Shown here: piece after piece, positions 54,480 to 62,229 of the stretch
Position numbering within the stretch: position 1 is the stretch's first letter
Layout of the letters: every line of letters starts with the position of its first letter
Source of the DNA: Deltaproteobacteria bacterium
GTDB taxonomy: Bacteria; Desulfobacterota; Desulfobacteria; Desulfobacterales; Desulfatirhabdiaceae
Assembly: GCA_016219185.1 (NCBI GenBank)
Contig: JACRBZ010000031.1
Coordinates: 62,001-126,000, forward strand
DNA length: 64,000 nucleotides
Direction: 5' to 3'
Notes under the pieces: model-generated
Told to the model about the DNA's origin: nothing
The model's database searches: none
The model's input: only the letters and a program-made list of their open reading frames with translations
Translations under genes and position numbers: made by a program

Positions 54480-54560
54480 TACCTCATTGTGCCATTAATG
54501 GCATTTGACAGTGGTTGAAACTTCAAAAGTCTTATACGATATCCTTTCTGGATTTTAAGT
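54480..54560 (-). pseudogene. Stub of a duplicated flgB
   Basis: The minus strand reads FQPLSNAINGTMR and stop (about 54483-54524), nearly identical to the end of flgB. It is joined directly to a copy of the flgB leader (AAAGGATATCG at about 54544), so nearly the whole gene, including its start, has been deleted. Confidence 0.8.
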
Positions 54561-54742
54561 CCATCTTCAGGCAAAGCAATATTCATACCAGATATTCGTT
54601 ATCGACGACAACCCTCTGGAATCAAATGAAAATGTTGGCCGATTGGCTATTCATGCGAGCTGAATTGAAACATTCGGTTCTGCAGGTGTCATAACGTTGA
54701 CAGGAGAAATGGCGACTTCGTGAAAATTCGGCCTGCTGGAAA

Positions 54743-54758
54743 TGCAAGAATCCGGCCT
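54743..54758 (-). promoter_or_regulatory. Second copy of the sigma-54-type promoter, facing the chimera
   Basis: It is identical to the site at 53668-53683 and lies within the 56-base identical block. If active it would transcribe the flgB stub and the chimeric ORF and might read on into flgB. Confidence 0.5.
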
Positions 54759-54854
54759 GCTTCTTGCTAACGGGATGCCCTTTTCATTCGCGGGGGTGAC
54801 CAGACTAATCCTGCACATTTACGCACGCGACATGAAACTTCATGGGGGGGAATG

Positions 54855-54897
54855 AATAATCCCCCTTTTTCAGGGGGATCGGAGGGGGGAGGTATTT
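54855..54897. repeat. C-run/G-run palindrome, copy B
   Basis: CCCCC-TTTTT-CA-GGGGG, then ATCGGA and a further G run. It lies about 40 bases downstream of the activator stop, the same place that copy A has after the chimera, as expected from the duplication. It may terminate transcription. Confidence 0.7.
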
Positions 54898-54938
54898 ATG
54901 AACAAAACAGCCTGGTTGACACACCCGGAACACGGAAA

Positions 54939-56003
54939 TTACGCAAAGTTCTCTTCAAGGTTGTGGCGTTTGATTTTTTCAATCAGGGTGGTGCGTTTGA
55001 TGTTGAGAAGCTTGGCGGCATTTTTCTTAACACCGTTTGCAATTTTCATCGACTGAGAAATCAGTGATTTTTCAAAATCACTGACGGCTGTACTGAGACA
55101 TATTCCCTGATCCGACACTTCAACATCCGAAATAGCTGATGTGTCCGCAGGAGCGGTCCTCAGCTTTAGCGGCAGATCTCTGGGGTAGATCTCCCCTTCC
55201 TGAGTGAGAACAACAAGCCGTTCCATCATGTTCTTCAACTCCCGGACATTTCCCGGCCATGAGTGGGCGATCATCAGCTCCATGGTTTTTTCAGAAATTC
55301 CGGTTACCTGAGTACGTTTTTTCTGGTTCAGTTGATTCAGAAAATGGGAAATGAGAAGCGGGATATCCGATTTTCGATCTCTTAACGGCGGAAGCGTCAG
55401 GGGAATGACAACCAGGCGATAATACAGGTCTTCACGGAAAGTGCCGTTTTCAACAGCAGCTTCAAGATCCCGATGCGTTGCTGCAATAATCCGAACATCG
55501 GTTTTTATGGTCTGGCAACCGCCGACACGTTCAAATTCACTATCTTCAAGGACCTTCAGCAATTTAACCTGAAGATCGTGGCTCATATCGCCGATTTCAT
55601 CCAGAAAAATAGTCCCGCCATTGGCAATTTCAAATTTTCCGGGTTTGGCTGCAACAGCTCCGGTAAAGGCACCTTTCACATGTCCGAAAAGTTCACTTTC
55701 CAGAAGATTTTCCGGAATCGCGCCGCAATTGATCTGGACGAACGGTTTGTCTTTTCGATATGAATTCTCATGAATGGCCTTGGCAATCAACCCTTTTCCC
55801 GTTCCGGTTTCACCCTGAATAATGATGGTACTGTCACTGTCAGCCACCTTCTCCACAAGGCGGAATATCCTTTGCATCCGCTCGCTTTGGCCAATCATGC
55901 CCATAAATGAACATGGCTGGCTGGAAATGGAGATAGACGGTTTCTCCTCAAGACGGGAATCCGTATCCTGCCAGTTGCTGTAATCGATTGCGAGGTTCGT
56001 CAA
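54939..56003 (-). CDS. Sigma-54 activator without receiver domain (flagellar master-regulator type)
   Basis: The protein has 354 residues. A short N-terminus without receiver domain leads into the AAA+ domain, with Walker A GETGTGK (64-70), intact GAFTGA (111-116) and DVRIIAATHRDL. A C-terminal Fis-type helix-turn-helix is present (KKNAAKLLNIKRTTLIEKIK). Its place just before flgB suggests it activates the flagellar sigma-54 promoters, like FlrA/FleQ/FlrC. TTG 56003 follows AGGAGG by six bases and is preferred over an ATG at 56027, which has no such site. A near-perfect sigma-54 promoter precedes it, so it may be self-controlled. Confidence 0.9.
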   Translation of the reverse strand: MTNLAIDYSNWQDTDSRLEEKPSISISSQPCSFMGMIGQSERMQRIFRLVEKVADSDSTIIIQGETGTGKGLIAKAIHENSYRKDKPFVQINCGAIPENLLESELFGHVKGAFTGAVAAKPGKFEIANGGTIFLDEIGDMSHDLQVKLLKVLEDSEFERVGGCQTIKTDVRIIAATHRDLEAAVENGTFREDLYYRLVVIPLTLPPLRDRKSDIPLLISHFLNQLNQKKRTQVTGISEKTMELMIAHSWPGNVRELKNMMERLVVLTQEGEIYPRDLPLKLRTAPADTSAISDVEVSDQGICLSTAVSDFEKSLISQSMKIANGVKKNAAKLLNIKRTTLIEKIKRHNLEENFA

Positions 56004-56077
56004 AGTTTGCCTCCTCATTCTCAACATAACGATGCATTGCTTTTATTACGGTAGCTACTGCTGTTGCCTCATTGTTG

Positions 56078-56093
56078 AGCAAGGATGGTGCCA
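56078..56093 (-). promoter_or_regulatory. Sigma-54 promoter for the activator gene
   Basis: The minus strand reads TGGCACCATCCTTGCT. Both boxes match the consensus TGGCAC-N5-TTGCW fully with correct spacing. It lies 75 bases before the TTG start of the activator. This is the best sigma-54 site I found in the window. Confidence 0.8.
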
Positions 56094-56370
56094 ATTGGAA
56101 AAAATCCTTAAAAAATTAATTATTATTGCATATATTCAAATAGTTAATTCCATGCTTTCGTAACGCGTATTTTTTTCAGGATCCGGATAATTTGCATTTT
56201 GCAATCCATTCACGAGAAGTTGAAAGACTGTTTTTTCAGAGAAACGACTTATTGACTTATGATAACAGGATGATCCGTGTCTTTGCATTTTGCGAGTTGC
56301 ATTTTGCGGAATGTCGCGTAGGAATGCCGGAAGGAAGAAAATAAGAGATGGAAACAATAAATCATGAACT

Positions 56371-56412
56371 GATATCCCCCCTTTTTCAAAAAGGGGGGCG
56401 AGGGGGAGGAGG
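56371..56412. repeat. C-run/G-run palindrome, copy C
   Basis: CCCCCCTTTT-TCA-AAAAGGGGGG is a perfect hairpin of ten pairs with a three-base loop, followed by a C-GAGGGGGAGG tail. It lies six bases beyond the REC-STAS gene stop and probably ends that operon. Its core is related to copies A and B, so this is a dispersed element. Confidence 0.75.
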
Positions 56413-56417
56413 AAGCG

Positions 56418-57158
56418 TCAAAAAGTTGCCTTGGCCTCTTCGATCGAAGCGCTGATGGTAAAGCCACTGGTTTCCTGAAAGCCCTTGAGTTCAGTCCCCA
56501 GGGCCGGAGATCCAACCATTCTTAAATGAATTTTGGATTTCTGACAGCTCTCGACAACCGAAAGCACCAATTTGATCACCAGCATGTTAACCTCTTTTAA
56601 TTGCCTGGCATCCAGAATCATCTTACTAAGACCCGCAGTGGCCATGGTTTTTAGAGTCCGGTTGAAATCGCTCTCGATCTCCGCCATGGTTCCCCGCTCT
56701 GATTTTTCCGGCAAGGATAAGATCTGAATATCGCCCGCAATTGAAAAATACGGGCTTGATAGAGGCGACGATGCCGCTGCCTCCTTGGGTTGAAGGGTAT
56801 AGATTTTCAACACCCTTTCAATCAACTGCTCCCCTTTAAAAGGCTTGACCATATAGTCCCGGACACCCATCTTCACAATCTGCATGACATTGTCTTTGCC
56901 GGATTCAGCGGTCAGCATGATCACCGGAATATCTTTCAGGTCCGGCTGTCCCTTGAGTTTACCCAGCATTTCCACACCATTCATCACCGGCATGGTAATA
57001 TCCAGAACAATCAAATCAGGCTTTTCACGACTGGCGATTGAAAGCCCGTCAATACCATTTTCTGCTTCCAGGACTTCACAGTCATAGGCTGAAAATGCCT
57101 TGCTCACAATTTTTCGAATGGTTTTGCTGTCATCGACAGCCAATACTTTCAGGGTCAT
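56418..57158 (-). CDS. Response regulator with C-terminal STAS-like domain
   Basis: The protein has 246 residues. The receiver (1-120) has D9/D10, phospho-acceptor D53 in LIVLDITMPVMNG and K103 in YMVKPF. After a Ser/Pro linker the C-terminal half (about 135-246) looks like a STAS (anti-sigma antagonist-like) domain: FSIAGDIQILSLPEKSERGT, ILDARQLKEVNMLVIKLVLSV and IHLRMVGSP. Such proteins can switch partners rather than bind DNA. It is the last gene of the CheY-HDOD-kinase-CheX operon. The domain call for the second half rests on pattern. Confidence 0.75.
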   Translation of the reverse strand: MTLKVLAVDDSKTIRKIVSKAFSAYDCEVLEAENGIDGLSIASREKPDLIVLDITMPVMNGVEMLGKLKGQPDLKDIPVIMLTAESGKDNVMQIVKMGVRDYMVKPFKGEQLIERVLKIYTLQPKEAAASSPLSSPYFSIAGDIQILSLPEKSERGTMAEIESDFNRTLKTMATAGLSKMILDARQLKEVNMLVIKLVLSVVESCQKSKIHLRMVGSPALGTELKGFQETSGFTISASIEEAKATF

Positions 57159-57207
57159 AAGGTTCCTCCATTTTTAGCTTAAAGACAGTGGGTGCCGCAC
57201 ACCGCCA

Positions 57208-57690
57208 TCAGACGACAGATTTAATAAACACCTCAATCATGGATAATTGTTCCTGATGCTGGAAAGCAATTTTTTCATGTCGCATCCACCCCTTGGACTC
57301 AATTTTAAAATCGCTTCCGGAAGTGACATTGGGAATGGAAAGCACACAGGGGAATCCGGCATCGCATAATTTGGATTTCATATCCCCTCCCACCATATTG
57401 CTGACTTCACCGATGACGTCATTGATTTCTTCATCATCTTCGACCTCATCCACTTCCATGCCCAGCATCGCGGCGGTCATGACGCGAGCGAATTGCTTGG
57501 GAACGTGAACACAGATATTTCCGACGACATCTCCGGCAAAACCGACACAGCCGACTACTTTACTGCCTGATAATTCCATTGAAGGATCAGTCTCAGCAAC
57601 GCTCACCTCCATGGAAAGCATGGTGTGGAATACGCTCCGGATGGAATTGGTACAAAATCCTTTAAGCTCTAATTTATTAATATCCGTCAT
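57208..57690 (-). CDS. cheX: CheX-type CheY-P phosphatase
   Basis: The protein has 160 residues. The phosphatase motif D91-x3-E95-x2-N98 lies in NDVIGEVSNMVGGDMKS, and FPCVLSIPNVTSG follows, as in CheX. It should dephosphorylate a receiver protein, perhaps the REC-STAS protein encoded 50 bases downstream or the CheY-like protein of the same operon. GGAG lies six bases before ATG 57690, so the TTG at 57702 is rejected. Confidence 0.88.
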   Translation of the reverse strand: MTDINKLELKGFCTNSIRSVFHTMLSMEVSVAETDPSMELSGSKVVGCVGFAGDVVGNICVHVPKQFARVMTAAMLGMEVDEVEDDEEINDVIGEVSNMVGGDMKSKLCDAGFPCVLSIPNVTSGSDFKIESKGWMRHEKIAFQHQEQLSMIEVFIKSVV

Positions 57691-57762
57691 AATTATCTCC
57701 AATCATTGGTGATGGCCTTGGGAAAAATAAGAATATTGATGGTTTCGAAATAATGCATGTCA

Positions 57763-59052
57763 TTAACAGGGCAGACGGATGGTAAATGTCGTTCCCTTAT
57801 TCACCTGGCTTTCCACGTGAATGGTTCCGCCATGATTCTGAATGATGCCGTAACTGAGGGACAGCCCCAAGCCGGTTCCATTATTCGAAGCCTTGGTGGT
57901 AAAGAACGGATCAAAAATCCTGTCAATTTCCGCTTCCGGAATGCCATGTCCGGTATCCCGAAATTGAATTTCAATCCAGTTGTCCATGGGTTCCATCGTG
58001 TTTTCAGAAGGAACTCTCTTTGTGGATATGCTTAATTCTCCGCCTTTTGGCATGGCGTCCCTGGCATTGGACAGCATGATAAAGAATACCTGTGACAGGG
58101 TGTCGACATTTCCCTGAATCGCGGGCAAGTTCTCTTCAAGATTCATCACATTGTGAATATGATCATATTTATGTTCGTGCTCAAAAAGCTGAAAAACGTT
58201 CCGGATTAGCGCATTAATCTGGATCCTATCCTTATTGGAACCGGCTGCCTGAGAAAACTGATAGAGTCCGTTCACGATCCTGGATATTCGCTCGATCTGC
58301 TCGCTCATGATGGTTAAATACCGGGTTGTTCGCTCATCCGGATTGCCTTGCAGCATAAGCATCTGGGTATAGCCTGAAAGAATGTTAAGGGGATTGAGAA
58401 TTTCATGAGAAGCACCTGCGGTCAGCCGACCGATGGATGCCAGTTTTTCAGCCTGAAGGATCTGACGTTGGGCCTTCTGGAGCGATTCATGATCTTTTCT
58501 TAGCCGGTCGTACAACAGGGAGTTTTCCATCACCAAGGAACATTGCTTGGCCAGCATGCCCAGATGCTTCATGTTTTCCTGTGTGATGGCGCTCTCTTCA
58601 ATGGCCGTGATGATAAGGACCACACCCAGCGTGTGTTTTGCCGTAACCAATGGCAGCATAATGATGGTTTTTTTGTTTTTAAGGACAAGGGCGGGAAGCA
58701 GGGCGGGTTTTCGGCGATTAATAATCCAGGAAAACATGCCGCATTCGATCTGATGTTCAATTTCATTCCGGCAAACAGACCCCATCGACAGGGGCGAAGC
58801 GCTTTTCAAAACAAATTCATGGTTCTGGTCGTCGACCATGAACAAGGCACAGCCTTCCATTTTTATCAAATTCTGAATTTCATGCAAAAAAACCGCCCAT
58901 ATCTGATTGATGTTGGCGGTAATATCAATCTTATCCTGAAGCTGGGAAATCTCATCCATCTGGTCAATGAATTCCAGTATAGCCTGATATCCCATTTCCA
59001 GAAGGGCGATAGATTTTTCGGCGTTCTCGATCTTATTGTCAGTATCAGCCAT
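57763..59052 (-). CDS. Soluble sensor histidine kinase with GAF domain
   Basis: The protein has 429 residues with no membrane segments. A GAF domain (about 30-180; [39 protein letters not shown]) precedes a coiled coil and the HisKA box [20 protein letters not shown]. The ATPase domain has [18 protein letters not shown] and [12 protein letters not shown]. It probably phosphorylates the receivers encoded in the same operon. The ligand of the GAF domain is unknown. A 13-bp perfect hairpin (59066-59097) lies just before its start and no ribosome site is visible. Confidence 0.9.
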   Translation of the reverse strand: MADTDNKIENAEKSIALLEMGYQAILEFIDQMDEISQLQDKIDITANINQIWAVFLHEIQNLIKMEGCALFMVDDQNHEFVLKSASPLSMGSVCRNEIEHQIECGMFSWIINRRKPALLPALVLKNKKTIIMLPLVTAKHTLGVVLIITAIEESAITQENMKHLGMLAKQCSLVMENSLLYDRLRKDHESLQKAQRQILQAEKLASIGRLTAGASHEILNPLNILSGYTQMLMLQGNPDERTTRYLTIMSEQIERISRIVNGLYQFSQAAGSNKDRIQINALIRNVFQLFEHEHKYDHIHNVMNLEENLPAIQGNVDTLSQVFFIMLSNARDAMPKGGELSISTKRVPSENTMEPMDNWIEIQFRDTGHGIPEAEIDRIFDPFFTTKASNNGTGLGLSLSYGIIQNHGGTIHVESQVNKGTTFTIRLPC

Positions 59053-59065
59053 AGTATGTAAACAC

Positions 59066-59097
59066 TAAGGACAGGTGACAAACATCACCTGTCCTTA
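59066..59097. promoter_or_regulatory. Perfect 13-bp palindrome between HDOD and kinase genes
   Basis: TAAGGACAGGTGA (59066-59078) and TCACCTGTCCTTA (59085-59097) pair perfectly around a 6-base loop. On the minus-strand RNA it lies 60 bases after the HDOD stop and 14 bases before the kinase ATG. There is no T run. It could be an attenuator, an RNA stabiliser or a protein-binding operator. Confidence 0.6.
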
Positions 59098-59157
59098 TAC
59101 CCATTGCCTTATGTCTGTTATTCGTCTGTCGTTATATTGACCCGTTGTGGCCGGCTG

Positions 59158-60012
59158 CTATTTCCCGGTGACCACCCAGCTAATATCCTGAAATTCTCTT
59201 TCCATTTCCTGAAAAATGGGCTCAAGGACATTGGCTTTCAATTTGAGGGATGCCCAGGCTTCTGAATTCAGGGACGGCATTTTTTTATCACCGCCGGATC
59301 CCAAATCAATGGCCCTGCAGAGAATGTCCGCTAGGTGAATAATGGATGTTTCCTGAATAAATCGTCCGGCCTGCTCCGGGTGATGATGATGTTCCAGAAT
59401 ATTTACCAGCTTCAAGGGCAAATTCCATTTCTCTGCCAAGAGCTTACCCACATCCGGGTGGGTAAAGCCCAGAACTTCTTCCTCGGCTGTAATCATCAGG
59501 ATATTGCGGATTTTCACCATGTTTCGAACTTCAGCAAAGTCATCCGGCAGAAACAGCATTTCCACAATTTTTCCAATATCATGGAGAAGACCGGAAACAA
59601 AAAGTTCTTCAACTTTTTCATACCGCATGTAGGTTCCAATCACCTTGGCCCCGATGGCGCACCCCAGGGAATGATCCCAGAAACTTTCCTGAATCATTCG
59701 ATTTTCCCGAGATCGGGTTGAAAACATATCAAAAACAGAAGTGGTCAGGAGCAGGTTGCGTATGGCATCAAACCCCAGCAGGACGATGGCACCGGTAATG
59801 GTGGATATTTTCTGGGGAAATCCGTAAAAGGAAGAATTCACGAGTTTAAGCAGACGGGCTGTGAGCACCTGGTCATCGGTAATCACGCTGGAAATATCCC
59901 TGGCGGAAGATTTGGGATTGTTGACCAGTTCCGTAATTTTCAACACGGTTCTTGGAAGTGTTGGAAGATCGTCTATCTGATTGATGATGCGGTTAAGGTT
60001 TTTGGGCGCCAT
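59158..60012 (-). CDS. HDOD-domain signalling protein (second copy)
   Basis: The protein has 284 residues and is soluble. The HDOD core has LPTLPRTVLKITELVNNPKS, LLKLVNSSFYGFPQKIS, SGLLHDIGKIVEML and GFTHPDVGKLLAEKWNLP with ILEHHHHPEQAG. It is a paralogue of the protein at 18117-18971. It overlaps the small upstream gene by 20 bases and belongs to the CheY-like/kinase operon. The molecular role is unknown. Confidence 0.87.
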   Translation of the reverse strand: MAPKNLNRIINQIDDLPTLPRTVLKITELVNNPKSSARDISSVITDDQVLTARLLKLVNSSFYGFPQKISTITGAIVLLGFDAIRNLLLTTSVFDMFSTRSRENRMIQESFWDHSLGCAIGAKVIGTYMRYEKVEELFVSGLLHDIGKIVEMLFLPDDFAEVRNMVKIRNILMITAEEEVLGFTHPDVGKLLAEKWNLPLKLVNILEHHHHPEQAGRFIQETSIIHLADILCRAIDLGSGGDKKMPSLNSEAWASLKLKANVLEPIFQEMEREFQDISWVVTGK

Positions 60013-60349
60013 GTTTATTTTCTTTTTTCAGCAATCGTTTTTCCAGGAGATTTCCGGCAATCCGCAGGATCTCTTCCATCAATGGATCTGGAAGCGTTTC
60101 AGAAAATTTTGCCCTGAGTTCATCATCAATGAAGGCTCTGATTTCATGCTCCGGATCCATGTGCCCGGTAACGCTTTCGCCAGCCGCATCTTCAATCCAA
60201 ATCTCGCGAATGCCCCATGATTTCAAGATATGAATGTTTTTTTCGGTCAGCCGAACATCCGGTTTCAGCAGCAACACGTCCTGCAGGGTATGAACCGGTT
60301 TGGCCAGCGTCATCCCCGGCTTTGCCTTGTCCAGATCAATCAGATGCAT
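59993..60349 (-). CDS. Small DUF3391-like domain protein
   Basis: The protein has 118 residues. DLDKAKPGMTLAKPVHTLQD, VLLLKPDVRLTEKNIHIL and SWGIREIWIEDA resemble the small N-terminal module of HD-GYP proteins. Here it is free-standing, encoded directly before an HDOD gene with a 20-base overlap, so the two may work as one unit. It overlaps the upstream receiver gene by ten bases. No enzymatic motif is seen. Confidence 0.6.
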   Translation of the reverse strand: MHLIDLDKAKPGMTLAKPVHTLQDVLLLKPDVRLTEKNIHILKSWGIREIWIEDAAGESVTGHMDPEHEIRAFIDDELRAKFSETLPDPLMEEILRIAGNLLEKRLLKKENKHGAQKP

Positions 60350-60729
60350 GCCTTGCTCTCGTCCTGGCGGGGATGCAGCAGCGTCAGGGTTTCCACCAGA
60401 TGCTTCAGGTTCATGGGTTTTTGAAGATAATGGTCGGCACCCAACCGAAGCGCCTCATCAACGGTTTCCGTATCTCCATAGGCAGACAACATTATCACAC
60501 CCGTTGCTTTGTTTTTCGCTTTGATGTTCTTCAGCACCTCCATACCGCTCATTCCCGGCATCCGGATATCCAGAATGACGATGTGCGGCTGAAATTGCTG
60601 AGAAACGGACAGCGCATCCTCTCCGTTTGAAACAGCGGCCGCTTCATACCCTTTTATAGAAAGATATTCCTTCAACAATTCCCCGACAAATAATTCATCA
60701 TCGACAATCAGCACCCTGATTTGTTCCAT
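60340..60729 (-). CDS. Stand-alone receiver protein (CheY-like)
   Basis: The protein has 129 residues. D10/D11, phospho-acceptor D54 in HIVILDIRMPGMSG and K104 in YLQKPM are in place; MLSAYGD supplies the Ser. It lacks an output domain. It is the first gene of the operon running through the HDOD, GAF kinase, CheX and REC-STAS genes. The LxKPM sequence and long last helix resemble NtrC-type receivers more than the motor CheY at 17600. Confidence 0.88.
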   Translation of the reverse strand: MEQIRVLIVDDELFVGELLKEYLSIKGYEAAAVSNGEDALSVSQQFQPHIVILDIRMPGMSGMEVLKNIKAKNKATGVIMLSAYGDTETVDEALRLGADHYLQKPMNLKHLVETLTLLHPRQDESKACI

Positions 60730-60969
60730 CTTTCAGACTTCCTTATCTTAAATCCAAACAAAGGCAGCGCTCTGCTGTCTCCCCGAAGCACCAGAAAGAA
60801 AAAGCAAGCTGCATGACGGATATTACATTTGGACGGCCAGTTTATTATGGGGTTTTTTCAGAACACTTCGGATATGGAAGGATTATCATGGATGACAATC
60901 CAATATCAAGATAAAACAAGGCAGGAAAAATCGATCCGTTCTCGGGCAAGAAATCGAGCAAACCCCATA

Positions 60970-60997
60970 GCGACCCCACGCTTTCGCGCGGTGTCGC
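60970..60997 (-). terminator. GAAA-loop hairpin after flaG
   Basis: The minus strand forms GCGAC-A-CCGCGC, loop GAAA, GCGTGG-G-GTCGC: two helices of five and six pairs, one of them a G-T pair, with one mismatch between them. It lies four bases after the flaG stop. There is no clean T run, so termination is likely but not proven. Confidence 0.55.
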
Positions 60998-61000
60998 CGG

Positions 61001-61423
61001 TTATACTTTTTTATCGAACAAGATGCCGATCATCTGGTCCATCTTTTCAACCAGATTTAAGAACTCTTCGCTGGGAATTTCCCGAATGACTTTATTCGTG
61101 CCTTTTTCGACCACCTTGACAATCATTTTTCCTGAATCCTTATACTGGGAAAACTCAAGTCCGACTTCTTGCATTTGGTTGATTTTGGTTTCCAGATCCT
61201 TCAGCATGGCCGGCATGGCCTGTTCCGCGTTTTGCGTCTGTTTCTGCTGATCCTGGTTTTTCGTATCAATCTGATCCCGGGTTCTTAAATCAATTTGATC
61301 CAGGTTTTGAACCGGATCGATTCCGGCTTTCTCTGGATTCTGTGACGCGAGATAACCCATGGATTTAATATCCACGAAACCGGTCTGAAACCGCTGAACT
61401 TTAAGAGATTGAGTTGTTTCCAT
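61001..61423 (-). CDS. flaG: FlaG-family filament-associated protein
   Basis: The protein has 140 residues. The C-terminal half is the FlaG domain, QEVGLEFSQYKDSGKMIVKV, IREIPSEEFLNLVEKM and GILFDKKV at the end. The first 75 residues are polar and Gln-rich. In other bacteria FlaG limits filament length; its biochemical role is unclear. It is the last gene of the fliD-fliS-fliT-flaG group. Confidence 0.9.
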   Translation of the reverse strand: METTQSLKVQRFQTGFVDIKSMGYLASQNPEKAGIDPVQNLDQIDLRTRDQIDTKNQDQQKQTQNAEQAMPAMLKDLETKINQMQEVGLEFSQYKDSGKMIVKVVEKGTNKVIREIPSEEFLNLVEKMDQMIGILFDKKV

Positions 61424-61433
61424 ACTGCCTCCA

Positions 61434-61739
61434 CTAGTTTACATAGGCAAGAATCATTTTTTTTCGGCCTGCAAGCTGTTGAATCTGGTTGGAAACATCC
61501 GCCTGCCGCTGTCGGATTTCCGATATCACATCAAATACCTGGTGGTTGAGTGCCTGGACCTGCCCCAGAAGCTGCCTGTCCATACAGACGCCGGCTGTTT
61601 TAAGCGCATTCATGATAGTTTGATGATCCGCAGCCAGAGACGCAAGTTTATCCGGGTCAGCTTCTTTCAGAGCCTGCCTGACTTGGTCCGTAATCGCCGC
61701 CAGCTTCAGATAAAGGCTTTCATGTTGATCAGGCTGCAA
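61434..61739 (-). CDS. FliT-like helical chaperone
   Basis: The protein has 101 residues and is all helical (LKLAAITDQVRQALKEADPD, VFDVISEIRQRQADVSNQIQ). Position after fliS and before flaG, with the size, fits FliT, the FliD chaperone. Sequence identity to FliT cannot be judged by eye because the family is diverse. It overlaps fliS by 11 bases. Confidence 0.6.
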   Translation of the reverse strand: MQPDQHESLYLKLAAITDQVRQALKEADPDKLASLAADHQTIMNALKTAGVCMDRQLLGQVQALNHQVFDVISEIRQRQADVSNQIQQLAGRKKMILAYVN

Positions 61740-62172
61740 TGCTGAATCCTCTCTGAGGTTCGAGTTGGTGCGATGGGGCGTGATCCGAGACCATGGCGGA
61801 CGATACCTGCTTCAACGCTTCTGAAAAACCTTCTTTGATGGTTGCCAGAAGGGTTTCCACTTCACCCAGAATCTGGTCGTCATTTCGAAGATTGCCCAGG
61901 GTCAGGCGGTTAAGAATATATTGGTACAGGTCGGAAAGATTTTCTACCAGACTGCCGCCCATGTCCCGGTCCAGCGCGCAATCCAGTTCCGTAATTATCG
62001 CTATCACTCTGGAGATATTCTCACCTTTAACTTTTGGATTGCCTGCATCGAGCCCGGCCCGCGCCGCCTGAATAAACCGCACGGTTCCTTCCAGGAGTTT
62101 AACCAGCATCATTTCCTTGCTGTCGATGGTGCTTGCGATTCGGTTATAAGCGCTGTATCCCGCGTATGTCAT
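61729..62172 (-). CDS. fliS: Flagellin chaperone FliS
   Basis: The protein has 147 residues. YAGYSAYNRIASTIDSKEMM, LLEGTVRFIQAARAGLDAGN and MGGSLVENLSDLYQYILNRL are the FliS signature. It binds the flagellin C-terminus in the cytoplasm. It lies 57 bases after fliD. Confidence 0.95.
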   Translation of the reverse strand: MTYAGYSAYNRIASTIDSKEMMLVKLLEGTVRFIQAARAGLDAGNPKVKGENISRVIAIITELDCALDRDMGGSLVENLSDLYQYILNRLTLGNLRNDDQILGEVETLLATIKEGFSEALKQVSSAMVSDHAPSHQLEPQRGFSIAA

Positions 62173-62229
62173 AAGGTCTCCTTGATATCTTTACCATTAT
62201 TTTGTTCTCTCTCGACATCGGACAATGCG

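Larger units (their letters stand above)
54477..54938 (-). promoter_or_regulatory. Duplicated leader/promoter region (copy 1)
   Basis: This 462-base region between activator and chimera contains the flgB stub, a copy of the flgB leader, a second sigma-54-like promoter and palindrome copy B. Over about 390 bases it aligns with 53463-53864 with scattered changes, except for the identical block at 54716-54771. Confidence 0.7.
56004..56417 (-). promoter_or_regulatory. Upstream region of the sigma-54 activator
   Basis: This 414-base region has no supported gene. It is AT-rich near 56110-56150, contains the sigma-54 promoter at 56078-56093 and has palindrome copy C at its far end. A 73-codon minus-strand frame inside it (56136-56357) has no ribosome site or family features and was not accepted. 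Confidence 0.6.

Noticed and set aside
56136-56515. Two short minus-strand frames between the activator and REC-STAS genes
   Set aside because: They cover the palindrome and the end of the REC-STAS gene; translation of the repeat gives Pro/Ser/Lys-rich text without family features.
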